This document shows, piece after piece, positions 5,424-6,887 of a stretch of DNA of 6,887 bases. The notes below the pieces were generated by a model. That model saw only the letters and a list, made by a program, of their open reading frames with translations. It did not search any database and was not told the origin of the DNA. The DNA lies in contig JALWGO010000292.1 of assembly GCA_027038805.1 (NCBI GenBank), positions 1 through 6,887 on the forward strand, in the 5' to 3' direction. The position numbers and the translations under genes are program-made. Source of the DNA: Thermoprotei archaeon (lineage in GTDB: Archaea > Thermoproteota > Thermoprotei_A > Sulfolobales > WANQ01). The first letter of the stretch is position 1. Each line of letters opens with the position of its first letter.

Positions 5424-6698
5424 ATGGGTTTTAACCCCTACGAGATTAGGAGAGATTTCCCAATACTAGAACGCGAAGTTAATGGTAGGAGACTAGTATA
5501 CCTAGATAATGCTGCTACTACTCAGAAGCCACGACAAGTCATAGAAGCTATAAGAGAATACTATGAGAAATACAATGCTAATGTTCACCGCGGCTTCCAT
5601 ACCCTCAGCCAGGAGGCTAGTGAAGCCTATGAGAAAGCTCATGAAACAATAGCTAAGTTCATAAACGCCTATAGCTGGGAGGAAATAGTATTCACCTTCA
5701 ATAGCACCGAGGCATTAAATCTAATAGCATATGCATGGGGTTTCAAAAACCTCCGAGAAGGAGATGAGATAATATTAACAGTTATGGAGCATCATAGCAA
5801 CATGCTTCCCTGGAGAAATATAGCTAGACTAAAGAATGCTAAGATAAAATACGTTGATATAACAGATGACGGCCTTCTAAGATATGATCAATTAGAGGAA
5901 ATGGTGTCAGAAAAAACACGTATAATAGCGGTTACCATGATGAGCAATGTTCTCGGAACCGTAAATGATATCAAGAGAATAGCCAAAATAGCCCACAGCG
6001 TTGACGCTATAATAGTTGTTGACGGTGCTCAAGGAGTCCCCCATCTACCAGTTAATGTGAGAGACCTCGACATAGACTTCCTAGCCTTTAGCGGCCACAA
6101 AATGCTAGGGCCAACAGGAATAGGAGTACTATGGGGTAAGAGGGATAGATTAGATGAAATGATGCCCTTCAAGGTGGGAGGCGATACCATAAAGGATGTA
6201 ACATTAGACGATGTTGTATGGCAAGATCTCCCATGGAGGTTTGAGGCTGGTACACCAAATATTGCTGGTGGAATAGGCTTAGCGGTTGCAGCAGAGTATC
6301 TTATGAGGCTTGGAATGGATAATGTGAGACAACATGAAATAGAGTTAACCAGCTATACGTTAAAGCGTATTAGAGAAGAGCTAAGCAGTGATGTAGAATA
6401 CTATGGGCCATGGGATGCTAGGATTAAGGGAGGAGTAATAGCCTTCAATATAAGAGACTTACACCACCATACAGTTGGTAAAGCTCTAGACATGCTTGGC
6501 ATCGCGGTTAGAACGGGTAAACACTGTGCTCACCCACTCCACTATAGGCTAGGCATTAATGGTACTGTTAGAGCAAGTTACTATATCTATAATACTAGAG
6601 AGGAAGTAGACGCCTTAGTAGAAGCATTGAAGACTATTATAGGGTTAAAGGAGACTTTGAAGACTACTGAGGAGCCTGATGTATGTCCCGGTGGATAG
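5424..6698 (+). CDS. sufS: SufS-type (group II) cysteine desulfurase, PLP-dependent
   Basis: It releases sulfur from L-cysteine as an enzyme-bound persulfide, yielding alanine, for Fe-S cluster and other sulfur biosynthesis; cytoplasmic. Numbered from ATG 5424 (424 residues): FNPYEIRRDFPIL (3-15) and LDNAATTQKP (27-36) are the classic N-terminus; EHHSNMLPW (122-130) gives the His stacking on PLP; VVDGAQGVPH (198-207) has the cofactor Asp and Gln; AFSGHKMLGPTGIG (221-234) has the PLP lysine K226; RFEAGTPNIAG (272-282) follows; VRTGKHCAHPL (362-372) has the catalytic C368; RASYYIYNTREEVD (383-396) closes the fold. The frame is open upstream to GTG 5355, but those 23 residues are not family-like, lack an SD and lie ahead of the TATA box. 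No clear SD precedes 5424. The C-terminal tail ends CPGG; C421 there and C368 are the only cysteines. No SufBC or SufE/SufU partner gene lies in the window. Confidence 0.95.
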   Translation: MGFNPYEIRRDFPILEREVNGRRLVYLDNAATTQKPRQVIEAIREYYEKYNANVHRGFHTLSQEASEAYEKAHETIAKFINAYSWEEIVFTFNSTEALNLIAYAWGFKNLREGDEIILTVMEHHSNMLPWRNIARLKNAKIKYVDITDDGLLRYDQLEEMVSEKTRIIAVTMMSNVLGTVNDIKRIAKIAHSVDAIIVVDGAQGVPHLPVNVRDLDIDFLAFSGHKMLGPTGIGVLWGKRDRLDEMMPFKVGGDTIKDVTLDDVVWQDLPWRFEAGTPNIAGGIGLAVAAEYLMRLGMDNVRQHEIELTSYTLKRIREELSSDVEYYGPWDARIKGGVIAFNIRDLHHHTVGKALDMLGIAVRTGKHCAHPLHYRLGINGTVRASYYIYNTREEVDALVEALKTIIGLKETLKTTEEPDVCPGG

Positions 6699-6887
6699 CG
6701 TCCATTATCTCCTGGTATATACCCATAGGCTCAGTGGGTCCAGGATACTTTGGTACTATGAGGTCTACGAACTTTATATGAGTACCATTATTATAAACTA
6801 CTACCAGTGATGGAGGATAAGCTAATCCGCCACCAGTAACAGCGTAAACAAGTTTCTCGTAGAATACTAGTGTTGTTTGAGCCGTAG
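6664..6887 (-). CDS. Unrecognised protein, C-terminal part (partial, cut by right edge)
   Basis: On the minus strand one frame runs open from the right edge for 73 residues to TAG at 6664-6666. The other two minus frames contain stops in this stretch, and the plus strand beyond sufS shows no credible coding. The translation looks protein-like: VFYEKLVYAVTGGGLAYPPS, then a strand-rich LVVVYNN, FVDLIVPKYPGPTEPMGIY, and a final helix QEIMDAIHRDIHQAPQ. The N-terminus is outside the window, so the family, location and function cannot be given. Its last 35 bp overlap the sufS 3' end on the opposite strand, unusual unless its real end or the sufS tail is as read here. Confidence 0.7.
   Translation of the reverse strand, partial: TAQTTLVFYEKLVYAVTGGGLAYPPSLVVVYNNGTHIKFVDLIVPKYPGPTEPMGIYQEIMDAIHRDIHQAPQ

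Noticed and set aside
1..6887. CRISPR array, insertion sequence or attachment site
   Set aside because: No regularly spaced direct repeats, transposase motifs or long terminal inverted repeats were seen in the window.

Overview
The window reads as a gene-dense stretch of a hyperthermophilic crenarchaeon, probably Desulfurococcales-like. This is inferred from heavy ATA, AGA and AGG codon use, abundant CTAG, AT-rich TATA elements, Shine-Dalgarno motifs matching the archaeal 16S tail (GGAGGTG, AGGTGATG), secreted proteins rich in N-glycosylation sequons, and an archaeal-type adenosine-specific kinase. The genus cannot be fixed from the sequence alone.

Layout, left to right: (1) the first 153 residues of a secreted or membrane-anchored protein on the minus strand, cut by the left edge (1-461). 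(2) A divergent promoter region (462-630), then the plus-strand adenosine-specific kinase gene (631-1128; its GTG start is set by a strong SD). (3) Convergent to it, a minus-strand maltokinase-like phosphotransferase (stop at 1170). The only ATG in its frame is at 2459, but clear coding sequence with the family's N-terminal W-x-x-R-Q-R-W-Y block continues upstream to about 2609. There it meets a five-A run preceded by ATG at 2617 in another frame, so the gene has either a -1 frameshift at codon 3 or an unusual ATA start. (4) A 216-bp divergent intergenic region (2618-2833) with TATA boxes for both neighbours and a small palindrome. (5) A 763-residue surface glycoprotein-like protein (2834-5125) with a signal peptide, over 20 N-x-S/T sequons, a Thr-rich stalk and a C-terminal membrane anchor. 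(6) A small 76-residue minus-strand gene (5122-5352) whose stop codon shares a CTAG with the preceding gene's stop. (7) A SufS-type cysteine desulfurase (5424-6698), divergent from the small gene. (8) The last 73 residues of an unrecognised minus-strand protein (6664-6887), cut by the right edge and overlapping the sufS 3' end by 35 bp.

No shared pathway is evident. Almost every adjacent pair is divergent or convergent, so the genes look singly transcribed. The enzymes cover nucleoside phosphorylation, alpha-glucan/maltose phosphorylation and sulfur mobilisation; the two exported proteins belong to the cell envelope. I see no mobile element, CRISPR array, tRNA or rRNA. The strongest item for follow-up is the 5' end of the maltokinase-like gene.
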